32,500 nucleotides of DNA from Elusimicrobiota bacterium (GCA_013044195.1 JABEUV010000125.1:1-32500); one strand, 5' to 3'. Numbered from the stretch's first letter, positions 18,496 through 27,084 are shown. Program-made: numbers and translations. The notes: generated by a model from the sequence alone, not told the origin.

Positions 18496-19850
18496 ACGTC
18501 GACGTCCTGATCCTCGGTGGCGGCTTGGCGGGACTGTCGACCGCCTATCATCTGGGCGCGTCGGGCGCGGGCTCGCGCCTGGTCGTCGAGGCCAAGGACC
18601 GCGTGGGCGGCACCGCGGGCTCCGAGGCGCACGGCGGCTTCACGTTCGACTACACGGGACACCTGCTCCATCTGCACGACGCCCACGGCCAGGCGCTGGT
18701 GCTTGACCTACTCAAGGGCAATCTTGCGGAGCATCAGCGCCGCGCGTGGATCTACTCGCACGGCGTCCACACGCGCTATCCGTTCCAAGCCAACACGCGC
18801 GGCCTTCCCGCCGCGGTGGTGGCCGACTGCGTGGCGGGATTCTTGGAAACGGCGCACCGCCCCGACGCGCCCGCGCGGCGTCCCGATTTTCTCTCTTGGT
18901 CGCGGGCCACGTTCGGCGCCGGGATCACGCGGCATTTTATGAAGCCGTACAACGAGAAGCTGTGGCGCGTGCCGCTGTCGCGGCTGACCACCGAGTGGCA
19001 GGGCCGCTTCGTGCCCAAGCCCTCGCCGGCGGAGGTGGTCTACGGCGCGCTCGTCGACCAGAATAAATTGTTCGGCTACAACGCCGGCTTCCGCTATCCG
19101 GTGCGCGGCGGCATTCAGTCCCTGCCCGACGCGCTGGCGGCACGGCTGGAGCCCGGCGTGGTGCGCGTCAACGCGCGCGTGGAGGCGGTGGACCTGCGCG
19201 AGAAGGTGGCGGTCGTGGCGGGCTTGGGAGAGGTGCGCTACGAGCGCCTGGTCAACACTTTGCCGCTCGTCGACTTTCTGGATCTTGCCGCGCCGCTTCC
19301 GGCCGACGTGAAGGCCGCGCGCCGCCGCTTGCGCTGGAACACGGTGTGGAACCTCAACCTTGGGGTGGCGCGCGCGGGCGTGTCCGACAAGCATTGGGTC
19401 TACTACCCGGAGAAGCGCTTCCCGTTCTACCGCGTGGGATTTCCCGGCAACTTCTCCTCCGCGCTGGCGCCCGCGGGCGGCAGTCCGCTCTACGTCGAGG
19501 TCGCCCGGCCGGGCGGCGCGCGTGTGGACGTGCCCGCGCTTGAGCGCGCGGTCCTGCGCGGCCTGCGCGACGCCGAGGTGCTGCGCCCGCGCGACGAACT
19601 GGCGGTCAAGGCCTGGATGCCGATCAAGGTCGGCTACGTGGTCTACGATTTCGCGCGCGCGCCCGCGCTGGCGACGATTTTCCGTCACACGTCCGCGCTC
19701 GGCGTCGAGTCCATAGGCCGCTACGGCGCGTGGAAGTATTCGTTCATGGAGGAGACGATTCTCGACGGCAAGCGCTGCGCCGAGCGCCTGCTGGGAAAAT
19801 CCTCGGCCGCCGCCGAGGAGAACTTCGCCCCTTTGGAGTCCCCTAAATGA
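18492..19850 (+). CDS. FAD-dependent oxidoreductase (protoporphyrinogen oxidase / UDP-galactopyranose mutase-like)
   Basis: VDVLILGGGLAGLSTAYHLGASGAGSRLVVEAKDRVGGTAGSEAHGGFTFDYTGHLLHL; FAD-binding Rossmann motif; next to glycan genes. Confidence 0.85.
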   Translation: MNVDVLILGGGLAGLSTAYHLGASGAGSRLVVEAKDRVGGTAGSEAHGGFTFDYTGHLLHLHDAHGQALVLDLLKGNLAEHQRRAWIYSHGVHTRYPFQANTRGLPAAVVADCVAGFLETAHRPDAPARRPDFLSWSRATFGAGITRHFMKPYNEKLWRVPLSRLTTEWQGRFVPKPSPAEVVYGALVDQNKLFGYNAGFRYPVRGGIQSLPDALAARLEPGVVRVNARVEAVDLREKVAVVAGLGEVRYERLVNTLPLVDFLDLAAPLPADVKAARRRLRWNTVWNLNLGVARAGVSDKHWVYYPEKRFPFYRVGFPGNFSSALAPAGGSPLYVEVARPGGARVDVPALERAVLRGLRDAEVLRPRDELAVKAWMPIKVGYVVYDFARAPALATIFRHTSALGVESIGRYGAWKYSFMEETILDGKRCAERLLGKSSAAAEENFAPLESPK

Positions 19851-20629
19851 TGAAGCTTGACCGGCCGCTGTGCGTCTTCGACCTGGAGGCCACCGGCACC
19901 GACGTCGCCCAAGACCGCATCGTCGACATCTGCGTTCTGCGCCTGGAACCGGACGGGACCGAGACGTTGTGGCAGTCCTTGGTCAATCCCGGCGTGCCGA
20001 TCCCGCCCGAGGCGACCGCCGTGCACAAGATCACAGACGCCATGGTCGCAAGCGAGCCCGCGCTGAAGGATCTTGCGCCCAAGATTCTGGAGATATTCGA
20101 CGGCGCCGACGTGTCCGGCTTCAACGCCGTGAAATACGACATTCCCTTGCTGACCAACGAGCTCAAGCGCGCGGGCTTCGACTGGCCGTCTTCGGGACGG
20201 CGCCTGGCCGATTCATTTACGATCTTCCAGCGCAAGGAGCGCCGCGACCTGACTTCCGCCTACAAGTTCTACTGCGGCAAGGACCTGTCCGGCGCGCACC
20301 GCGCCGAGGCCGACGTGCGCGCCGCAGCCGAGGTGCTGTTCGCCCAGGTGGAGCGCTACGCCGACCTGCCCAAGGACATGGAAGGCCTGGCCGCGTTCTG
20401 CGCGCAGGTTGACGCCTCGCGCGTGGACGCCGAGGGCAAGTTCGTCTGGCGCAACGGCGAGGCCGTCTTCGGCTTCGGCAACAAGCATAAAGGCAAGAGC
20501 CTGCGCGAGGTCGTGGCCTCCGACGGCGGCTACGTGCGCTGGATGATCGACAAGGGCAATTTCAGCGCCGACGTGATCAAGATCTGCCGCGACGCTCTGG
20601 CGGGAACTTATCCGGCCAAGAAAGCGTGA
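19847..20629 (+). CDS. 3'-5' exonuclease, DnaQ/DEDDh family
   Basis: RPLCVFDLEATGTDVAQDRIVDICVLRLEPDG...VSGFNAVKYDIPLLTNELKRAG...GAHRAEADVRAAAEVL; ExoI/II/III motifs. Confidence 0.9.
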   Translation: MMKLDRPLCVFDLEATGTDVAQDRIVDICVLRLEPDGTETLWQSLVNPGVPIPPEATAVHKITDAMVASEPALKDLAPKILEIFDGADVSGFNAVKYDIPLLTNELKRAGFDWPSSGRRLADSFTIFQRKERRDLTSAYKFYCGKDLSGAHRAEADVRAAAEVLFAQVERYADLPKDMEGLAAFCAQVDASRVDAEGKFVWRNGEAVFGFGNKHKGKSLREVVASDGGYVRWMIDKGNFSADVIKICRDALAGTYPAKKA

Positions 20630-20642
20630 CGCACCCGGAGCC

Positions 20643-21320
20643 ATGAAAAAGCAAATGAAAGTGGTCGTCTTGCTGTCCGGCGGCCTGGACTCGACCACGG
20701 CGTTGTATTGGGCGAAAGCGCGCGGCTATGCGCCGGTCGCGCTGGCGATCCGCTATGGCCAGCGTCATATAAAAGAACTCTCGGCCGCGCGCGCGGTCGC
20801 GCGGCGCGCGGGGGTGCCGCTGCACGAGGTCGCGCTATCCCTGCCGTGGCTCGGCGTCTCCTCGCTGACGAACAAAACGCTGAAGCTTCCGGACATTCCG
20901 CTTTCGAAGATCGGGCGCGGCGGCATTCCCTCCACGTATGTGCCGGGACGCAACACCATGTTCCTGGCGTTGGCGGCGTCTTTGGCCGACGCCACCGGAG
21001 CGGGAGCCATCGTGATCGGGGCCAATGCGCTCGACTACTCGGGCTATCCGGACTGTCGGCCATCGTTTTTAAACGCCTTCTCGAAAGTCGCCAAGCTCGG
21101 CACGCGCGTGGGCGCGGAGGGCGGGACGCTGAAGGTGCTGGCGCCGCTCCTGCGGCTGGATAAAAAAGGCATCGTGCGCCTGGCGCGGCGCGTGGGCGCG
21201 CCGCTGGAGCTGACCTGGTCCTGCTACGCGGGCGGCGCGCGGCCGTGCGGCGCGTGCGACTCCTGCCGCCTGCGCGCCAAGGGCTTTCGCGAGGCCGGAA
21301 CGGAGGATCCCGCGCTGTGA
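20643..21320 (+). CDS. queC: 7-cyano-7-deazaguanine synthase
   Basis: KVVVLLSGGLDSTTALYWAKARGY PP-loop; YVPGRNTMFLALAASLADATGAGAIVIGANALDYSGYPDCRPSFL; LTWSCYAGGARPCGACDSCRLRAKGF zinc site. Confidence 0.96.
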   Translation: MKKQMKVVVLLSGGLDSTTALYWAKARGYAPVALAIRYGQRHIKELSAARAVARRAGVPLHEVALSLPWLGVSSLTNKTLKLPDIPLSKIGRGGIPSTYVPGRNTMFLALAASLADATGAGAIVIGANALDYSGYPDCRPSFLNAFSKVAKLGTRVGAEGGTLKVLAPLLRLDKKGIVRLARRVGAPLELTWSCYAGGARPCGACDSCRLRAKGFREAGTEDPAL

Positions 21321-22036
21321 ACGCGTCCGCGCTCAAGCTGTCGGAGGCGGCGCGCGCGCGCGTCGTCGAGGTTTTCTCGTCCTTGCAGGGGGAGGGCGCC
21401 TACGTCGGCGAGCGGCAGATCTTCGTGCGCCTGGGCGGCTGCAACCTGCACTGCGACTACTGCGACGAGCCGGACACGATCGCCATCCCCTCGGGAACGG
21501 TCTGGTCGGCCGAGCGCGTGAAGAAGGCGATCATTTTCCTAACGACACAGAGGACTCATCGTTCTGTTTCATGGACGGGGGGCGAGCCGCTGCTGCACCC
21601 GGCGTTCCTGAAGTCGATGATGGCGTGGGCGCGGACGCGCGGGTTGAAGAATTACCTGGAGACCAACGGCACCTTGCCCAACGCCCTGCGCGCGCTTGCG
21701 CCGCTGTGCGACGTGGTGGCCATGGACGTCAAACTGCCCTCGGCGACCGGACGGGAAACGTGGAAGGCGCATCGCGAGTTTCTGTCCGTCGCGCCGCGCG
21801 GCACGTTCGTCAAGGTCGTGCTCACCGCGCGCTCGACCGAGGCCGAGTGGCGGCGGGTGCTGGCGCTGATGCACGCGGCGCCGCGGGTGCCGCTGGTGCT
21901 TCAGCCCGCCACGCCCGGCTTCGGCGCCGACGCGATCTCGCCCGCGCGCTGTCTCTCGTTTGAAACGCGCGCGCGCCGCGTCCTGCGCGACGTGCGCGTC
22001 GTGCCGCAGTGGCACCACCTGTGGAAGGTGCGTTGA
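21317..22036 (+). CDS. queE: 7-carboxy-7-deazaguanine synthase, radical SAM
   Basis: GTG start overlapping the queC stop; VVEVFSSLQGEGAYVGERQIFVRLGGCNLHCDYCDEP (CxxxCxxC); SWTGGEPLLHPAFL; LETNGTLPNALR. Confidence 0.94.
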   Translation: MNASALKLSEAARARVVEVFSSLQGEGAYVGERQIFVRLGGCNLHCDYCDEPDTIAIPSGTVWSAERVKKAIIFLTTQRTHRSVSWTGGEPLLHPAFLKSMMAWARTRGLKNYLETNGTLPNALRALAPLCDVVAMDVKLPSATGRETWKAHREFLSVAPRGTFVKVVLTARSTEAEWRRVLALMHAAPRVPLVLQPATPGFGADAISPARCLSFETRARRVLRDVRVVPQWHHLWKVR

Positions 22037-23901
22037 ACCGCCGCGCGGCCTGGGCCGCGCTGGCCCTCGCGGCCGGGTGGGCGTGGCTGGCGGCGGGCGC
22101 GCTCTCCGGGCGCGAGGCGTTCCTGCCGTCGCGTCCGCCCGCGCGCTGGATGCGCGTTTCCGACGAAGCGGTGCTGACCATTCATCGAGACGTGCCCGGC
22201 TACGCGCGCTATCGGACGCGCTTCGAAGCACCGCGCGGCGGAGTCAAGGCCGAGTTGGACGTGCGCGCGCGCGGCGAGACGGAGATCGTGCTGGACCGCC
22301 GCCTGGTGGCCCCGCCCGCGGAGGCCCCGGGCGGGTCCACGAGCGTGCGCCGCGCGACGTTGAACGCGGGGCCGGGGGCGCACGTGCTTCTCGTGATCGT
22401 GCGTGCGGCGCTCGGTCCCCCGACGTTGTGGGCGCAGGCGCCCGCGTTGGGAGTCTACTCCGGCGCGCGCTGGGAGGCGAGCGCCGACGACGGCCGCGTG
22501 TGGGCGCCCGCGTGCGACGCCGAACAGCCGCTGCGCGCCGACGAGTTCTCGGCCTTGCCCGGCGCGGACGAAGGTTTTCGCGCGACGGCGCTGTGGACCG
22601 TGCCGTTTCTCTTTCTCGGCGTCTGGCTTTCGCGCCGCACGCGCGACGCGGCCGGTGCGCGGGAAGCCGGCCGCGCGGCGTCCGCCGTCGCCGCTGTCGC
22701 GTGGCTGACGTTGGCCGCCGCGGCCTTCGCGTTCCTGCGTCCGGGGCTGGGCTACGACGCGTATTGGCACGCGGACTATACCGAACGCCTGGTGCGGACC
22801 TGGCGCCTGCCCGCGCCGGGAGACGCCTGGCAGACGTTTCAAGCGCCGTTGTACTACGCGCTCTGCGTGCCGCTCTGGCTGCTGGCGCACGCGCAGGGCC
22901 GGGAGCCGGAGCCGCTCATGCGTCTGCCGAGCCTTCTGTCGGGCTTCGCGCTGGGCTGGGCGTGTCGGCGTTTCGTCTCCGCCGCGCGGCCGGGGCGTCC
23001 GGATCTGGCGCTCGCGGCCGGCCTGTTCGGCTGGTTCTGGCCGGCGAATCTCTTCATCGCGCAGACGCCCAGCAACGAACCGCTGGCGGGAGCGCTGGCC
23101 GCGCTCCTGCTCGCGGAATGCGCGCGCGTCGGACCCGCGCCGCTGAAGGCCGGGAGGTCGGCGTGGCTCGGCGCGCTGTGCGGCGCGGCGTTTCTGACCA
23201 AGGCGACGGCGGTTCTCGTCCTGCCGCCCGCGTTTCTGCTGCTTCTGCCCGTCGCGCGCCGCTCGCGCCGGCCGGCCGCGCTCGTCGCGGCGTTCGCGGC
23301 GGCGGCGTTCGTCGTCGGCGGCTGGTTTTACGCGCGCACGTGGGCGCTCTACGGCGCGCCGTTCATCGGCGGTTGGGACCCGACACGCGGCATCCGCTGG
23401 TGGCAGGATCCGGGCTATCGGACCGCAGGGGATTTCCTGCGCTTCGGCGCGGCGTTGTATCGGCCGTTCTACGCGGGGCTTAAAGGTTTTTGGGACGCGC
23501 TGTATTCGACGTTCTGGTGCGACGGCTGGCAGGCGGGCGTGCCGTCCCTGGTCTGGCTGCCGCCGCGTCCGTTCGATTGGCAGGCGGCGGACGCTTGGTG
23601 GGGCTTGATCCCGACGGCGCTGATCGCCTTGGGCGCGCGCCGCGCTTTCACGCGACGCGACGCGGCCTCCGGCGCGGCGCTGGCCGGTATTTTCTGCGGC
23701 GTCCTCGCGCTGGCGCGTCTGTTTCTGGCCGCGCCGATCTATTCGACGGTCAAGGCCAGTTATCTGCTCGGCCTGGGGCCGCTGTTCGCTCTGCTGTTGG
23801 CCGACGGGTTGGACGCGCTGGCGGGCCTGCCGCGCGCGGCGGCGTGGGCCGCGACCGCCGCTTGGGCCGCGGCGGCCTTTCGCGGCGCGCTGCCCTTGTA
23901 A
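22033..23901 (+). CDS. Multi-pass membrane glycosyltransferase (GT39-like)
   Basis: Probable TTG start overlapping the queE stop (TTGA); FLRPGLGYDAYWHADYTERLVRTWRLPAPGDAWQTFQAPLYYAL, many TM helices. Confidence 0.72.
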   Translation: MNRRAAWAALALAAGWAWLAAGALSGREAFLPSRPPARWMRVSDEAVLTIHRDVPGYARYRTRFEAPRGGVKAELDVRARGETEIVLDRRLVAPPAEAPGGSTSVRRATLNAGPGAHVLLVIVRAALGPPTLWAQAPALGVYSGARWEASADDGRVWAPACDAEQPLRADEFSALPGADEGFRATALWTVPFLFLGVWLSRRTRDAAGAREAGRAASAVAAVAWLTLAAAAFAFLRPGLGYDAYWHADYTERLVRTWRLPAPGDAWQTFQAPLYYALCVPLWLLAHAQGREPEPLMRLPSLLSGFALGWACRRFVSAARPGRPDLALAAGLFGWFWPANLFIAQTPSNEPLAGALAALLLAECARVGPAPLKAGRSAWLGALCGAAFLTKATAVLVLPPAFLLLLPVARRSRRPAALVAAFAAAAFVVGGWFYARTWALYGAPFIGGWDPTRGIRWWQDPGYRTAGDFLRFGAALYRPFYAGLKGFWDALYSTFWCDGWQAGVPSLVWLPPRPFDWQAADAWWGLIPTALIALGARRAFTRRDAASGAALAGIFCGVLALARLFLAAPIYSTVKASYLLGLGPLFALLLADGLDALAGLPRAAAWAATAAWAAAAFRGALPL

Positions 23902-23952
23902 AAAGCAGGAGGCGTCGAGACCGGCGCCCACGAGGGGCCGCCTCGACGCCTC
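23900..23952 (-). terminator. Intrinsic terminator of the minus-strand RNA
   Basis: Perfect 11-bp inverted repeat GAGGCGTCGAG/CTCGACGCCTC (23909-23919 / 23942-23952), followed on the minus strand by CTGCTTTTT. Confidence 0.75.
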
Positions 23953-24140
23953 TTGACAAACCCGCCCCGAACCCGCAACGCCGACGCGCCCCGGCGTATC
24001 CACGTCCGCGCGCCTAAGCGACGGCACGGCTTGCGGACCGACGTACGTCCACTTCACGTCCCTGCGCCGGTTGCGGCCTCAGCCTCGTCCCGGCGTCCGT
24101 CTGCGGCCCCGTCGCCACCAGCGGGATCGGGGCGGGTTAC
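23900..24140 (-). ncRNA. Putative structured small RNA (6S-like candidate) including intrinsic terminator
   Basis: Minus-strand TTGACA-16-TATACT promoter; 5' AACCCGCCCCGA(U)CCCGC pairs with 3' GCGGG(U)UCGGGGCGGGUU; about 182 nt core; terminator hairpin plus UUUUU; no credible ORF. Confidence 0.65.
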
Positions 24141-24146
24141 GTTTTG

Positions 24147-24174
24147 AGTATAACCCCAAAAATTCCCCTGTCAA
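24147..24174 (-). promoter_or_regulatory. Sigma70 promoter for the minus-strand RNA
   Basis: TTGACA (24174-24169), 16-nt spacer, TATACT (24152-24147). Confidence 0.75.
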
Positions 24175-24190
24175 GACCCAAAAATCGGCG

Positions 24191-24218
24191 TTGACAATTT
24201 CGCGTTTCGTGTTATGAT
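24191..24218 (+). promoter_or_regulatory. Sigma70 promoter for the secreted protein gene
   Basis: TTGACA (24191-24196), 16-nt spacer, TATGAT (24213-24218); back-to-back with the minus-strand promoter. Confidence 0.72.
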
Positions 24219-24256
24219 AAAAACACGTTCAACCCCGCGCCCGACGAGGTGCCCCG

Positions 24257-24745
24257 ATGATCAAGATCCTGCTGGCCGCCGCGATTCTCTCCGCCGCGAC
24301 CGCCGCTCACGCCCAGGCCGTCGCCTGTCCCGCCAACCCCGACCTCGACGGCAAGGCGTTCGCGCTGTGGATCACCAGCAACGCGAATCCGGACGCGGTT
24401 CCGTGCGCCTCGCGCCTTTTTCCTTCCTCCTGTACCGACACCAACGGCCAGGACGTGCGCGTCTACTCCAGCCCCGACGGCCGCTACTCCGCGGTCATGG
24501 CTTACAGCGACACGGCCGATAGCGGCGTGACCGTTTACCTCCGGCTGGCGAATGCCGCCGGCGTGGGCTCCGGAAGCGTGGCGTTGGCGACTTACCCGTA
24601 TCAGCGGGCGTTTTACCGCGGCGTGGGCGTCGACGACGTCCAGGTCTTCGACACGGCCGCCCAGACGACGACGGCGATCGGCAACGTGATGCTGATTCCC
24701 GTCGACGCTCTGACCGCCAACGGCCAAGCGCAGTGTCCGCAATAA
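24257..24745 (+). CDS. Secreted hypothetical protein
   Basis: Signal peptide MIKILLAAAILSAATAAHAQA; 162 aa; four Cys in the mature part; GAGGTG Shine-Dalgarno; own consensus promoter. Confidence 0.75.
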   Translation: MIKILLAAAILSAATAAHAQAVACPANPDLDGKAFALWITSNANPDAVPCASRLFPSSCTDTNGQDVRVYSSPDGRYSAVMAYSDTADSGVTVYLRLANAAGVGSGSVALATYPYQRAFYRGVGVDDVQVFDTAAQTTTAIGNVMLIPVDALTANGQAQCPQ

Positions 24746-24749
24746 GTCT

Positions 24750-24857
24750 TCAGCGCCAATAGGCCGTCCGCGGCCGCGGTTCTCTTGGGTAAGAGATGAG
24801 CGCGCGGCCGCTTGCGTTCCAGCCGCGCTCCGCCAGGATCGTCAGATAGAGAAACAT
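24750..24857 (-). CDS. Candidate small protein, 35 aa
   Basis: Minus-strand ATG at 24857 preceded by GGAGG (ggccGGAGGctcgaccATG): MFLYLTILAERGWNASGRALISYPREPRPRTAYWR*. Too short to be in the ORF track. Confidence 0.3.
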   Translation of the reverse strand: MFLYLTILAERGWNASGRALISYPREPRPRTAYWR

Positions 24858-24985
24858 GGTCGAGCCTCCGGCCCGCGCGTGAGCGTCCTCGCGGCGCCGC
24901 TTAACATACGCGGCGGCCCCCCATTTTGTTCCATCGAAAGTTCGGCGCGCGCCGATCCCGCGCGGGTAAAAGATAGAATCGCGGC

Positions 24986-25546
24986 GTGAAGCGAGCCAAG
25001 GCGCCGCGCCGCGCCGTTTTTCTCGACCGCGACGGGGTGATCAACCGCGAGGTCGACTACTTAAGCCGCGTCGAGCAATTGGAAGTGCTCCCCGGCGCGC
25101 CCGAGGCCATGAAGGCGCTGCGCGCGGCGGGCTTCAAAATCGTCGTGGTCACCAACCAGTCCGGCGTGGCGCGCGGGTATTTTTCCGTCGCCCAATTGGG
25201 ACGCATCCACCGGGAACTGAAGCGGCGGCTGGCGCGCGCGGGCGCGAAATGGGACGCGCTCTATTTCTCGCCGCACGCGGCGGACAGCCGTAACCCCCTG
25301 CGCAAGCCCGGCATCGGCATGCTGCTGAAGGCCAAGAAGCGCTTCGGTCTGGACCTGAAGTCGAGCTGGCTTGTCGGCGACACGACGACGGACGTGCAGA
25401 CCGCGCGTAACGCCGGGTGTTCCGCCGTTCTGGTCCGCACGGGCAAGGGCGGGCGCGACGGCCGCTACGCCGGCGCGAAGCCCGACAAGGTCTGCCGCGA
25501 CCTCGCGTCGGCCGCGGCCTGGATCATCGCACGACGGGAAAATTAG
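24986..25546 (+). CDS. gmhB: D-glycero-D-manno-heptose 1,7-bisphosphate phosphatase-like (HAD-IIIA)
   Basis: AVFLDRDGVINREVDYLSRVEQLEVLPGAPEAMKALRAAGFKIVVVTNQSGVARGYFS...SSWLVGDTTTDVQTARNAGC; GTG start. Confidence 0.87.
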   Translation: MKRAKAPRRAVFLDRDGVINREVDYLSRVEQLEVLPGAPEAMKALRAAGFKIVVVTNQSGVARGYFSVAQLGRIHRELKRRLARAGAKWDALYFSPHAADSRNPLRKPGIGMLLKAKKRFGLDLKSSWLVGDTTTDVQTARNAGCSAVLVRTGKGGRDGRYAGAKPDKVCRDLASAAAWIIARREN

Positions 25547-25558
25547 TACGATGCGGCG

Positions 25559-26341
25559 ATGAGCGGCGAAGGCGGCGCCGGGACTTTCCCCTACGGCCAC
25601 CTGCTTTGGGAGATGACCCGCGGCGAGGTGCTTCTGCGCGACCAGGGTACGGCGCTCGGTTTTTTGTGGACGCTTCTGCATCCCGCGCTGATGTTCGTCG
25701 TTCTCTACGGCGTCTTCGCGCGCTGGGTGGCCAAGGCGGTCGACGGCTACGTGCTCTACCTGCTGGCCGGACTGTTCCTGTGGAATTTTTTTCAGAAGGC
25801 GACCACCTACGCGCTCGGCAGCTTCAAGCGCGCGCGGGGCACGGTGCTCAATTACCGATTCCCGCGCGAAATCGTGGTGCTCTCCGCGGTGGGCGCCGTG
25901 TTGTGGTCGTCTTTGATGGAGATGGCGGTGCTCTTGGCGGCCGCCGCCTTTCTGGGGCAGACGCCGCGCGCCAGTTGGCTACTCCTGCCCGTGATCTTGG
26001 CCGTGGAGCTGGAACTGGCGTTGGGCGTCGGCCTGTTTCTGGCGGTCGGCGCCGTCGAGTTTCAGGATGTGGAGCGCATCTGGGAAGTGTTGTGTGCGGC
26101 GCTGTTCTACCTGACGCCCGTGTTCTATCCCCTGGCGGCGCTTTCGCCGCGGCTCCAGGCGCTGCTGCGCTTTAATCCCCTGGTGCTCATTCTGGAGCTG
26201 TTTCGAGCGTGCCTGACGGCGGGTTCGTTTTCGGCGGAGCGGCTGGCCGGCGCGGCGCTGGGCGGAGCCTTGCTGAGCGCGGCGGGCGTCGCGCTGGTCC
26301 GGCGGCGGCAATTTCAATTGGCGGACAAGCTTCTCGTGTGA
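25559..26341 (+). CDS. ABC-2 type polysaccharide exporter permease (Wzm/TagG-like)
   Basis: LLWEMTRGEVLLRDQGTALGFLWTLLHPALMFVVLYGVFARWV...AALFYLTPVFYPLAALSPRLQALLRFNPLVLILELFRACLTAG. Confidence 0.9.
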   Translation: MSGEGGAGTFPYGHLLWEMTRGEVLLRDQGTALGFLWTLLHPALMFVVLYGVFARWVAKAVDGYVLYLLAGLFLWNFFQKATTYALGSFKRARGTVLNYRFPREIVVLSAVGAVLWSSLMEMAVLLAAAAFLGQTPRASWLLLPVILAVELELALGVGLFLAVGAVEFQDVERIWEVLCAALFYLTPVFYPLAALSPRLQALLRFNPLVLILELFRACLTAGSFSAERLAGAALGGALLSAAGVALVRRRQFQLADKLLV

Positions 26342-27084
26342 TGTCCGGCAAGATCGCGCTGGAAGCGCGCGGGCTGGGCAAGAAATTCACCATCGGCGCG
26401 CGCGAGGAGCGGCGCACGGTCATGGAGGCCGTCGCCCGGACTTTGACCGGCAGCGCGCCGCGGCGCGACCTTTGGGCGGTGCGCGGGCTGGACCTGACGG
26501 TCGAGCGCGGCGAGATATTGGGCGTGATCGGCGAAAACGGCGCGGGCAAGAGCACTTTGCTTCTTCTGCTGTCCCGCATTCTTGGGCCGTCGGAAGGGAC
26601 GCTACGCGTGTTCGGAAAGACCGATCCGTTTTTTCAGCTGGCGGCGGGACTGCGCCCGCGCCTGAGCGTGCGCGACAACATGGCGCTCTGCGCGGCTCTG
26701 CTCGGCCTGTCCCGGGCGGACTTCCAGCGTCGGCGCGAGGAGATCGTCGCCTTCTCGGAGTTGGGCGAATACCTTGAAGCGCGTCTGGGTGAGTTGTCGA
26801 CGGGGCTGGCCGCGCGCCTGCCGTTCGCGGCGGCCATTCACGCCGATCTGGACATTATTCTTGTCGATGAGATGCTGTCCGTGGGGGATTTAAAGTTCAA
26901 GGCCAAGTGCTTCAAGGCGTTCCGATCCTTGGCCGCCCAGGGCAAGACGATCGTGGTCGTCTCCCACGATCTGGACTCGGTGCGCGCCCTGTGCGCTCGC
27001 TCGCTGTACCTGCGCGGCGGCCGCGCGGAATTCCTGGGCGAGACCGGCGAGGCGATCGAGCGGCTTAAGACCGCGGCTCGATGA
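26341..27084 (+). CDS. ABC polysaccharide exporter ATP-binding protein (Wzt/TagH-like)
   Basis: Walker A GENGAGKSTL; Walker B DLDIILVDEMLSVGD; AVRGLDLTVERGEILGVIGENGAGKS; no long C-terminal carbohydrate-binding domain. Confidence 0.9.
   Translation: MSGKIALEARGLGKKFTIGAREERRTVMEAVARTLTGSAPRRDLWAVRGLDLTVERGEILGVIGENGAGKSTLLLLLSRILGPSEGTLRVFGKTDPFFQLAAGLRPRLSVRDNMALCAALLGLSRADFQRRREEIVAFSELGEYLEARLGELSTGLAARLPFAAAIHADLDIILVDEMLSVGDLKFKAKCFKAFRSLAAQGKTIVVVSHDLDSVRALCARSLYLRGGRAEFLGETGEAIERLKTAAR

Noticed and set aside
21901-24057. 718-aa minus-strand ORF in the track
   Set aside because: Arg/Gln/Gly-rich shadow of queE and the GT39-like gene; no domain pattern, and it runs through the ncRNA terminator. 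GC-rich antisense artefact.
23900-24140. RNase P RNA, tmRNA or SRP RNA as the identity of the structured RNA
   Set aside because: Core too short for RNase P/tmRNA; I see no GAGGAAAGUCC, tmRNA tRNA-like ends, or SRP GGAAG tetraloop-type motif.
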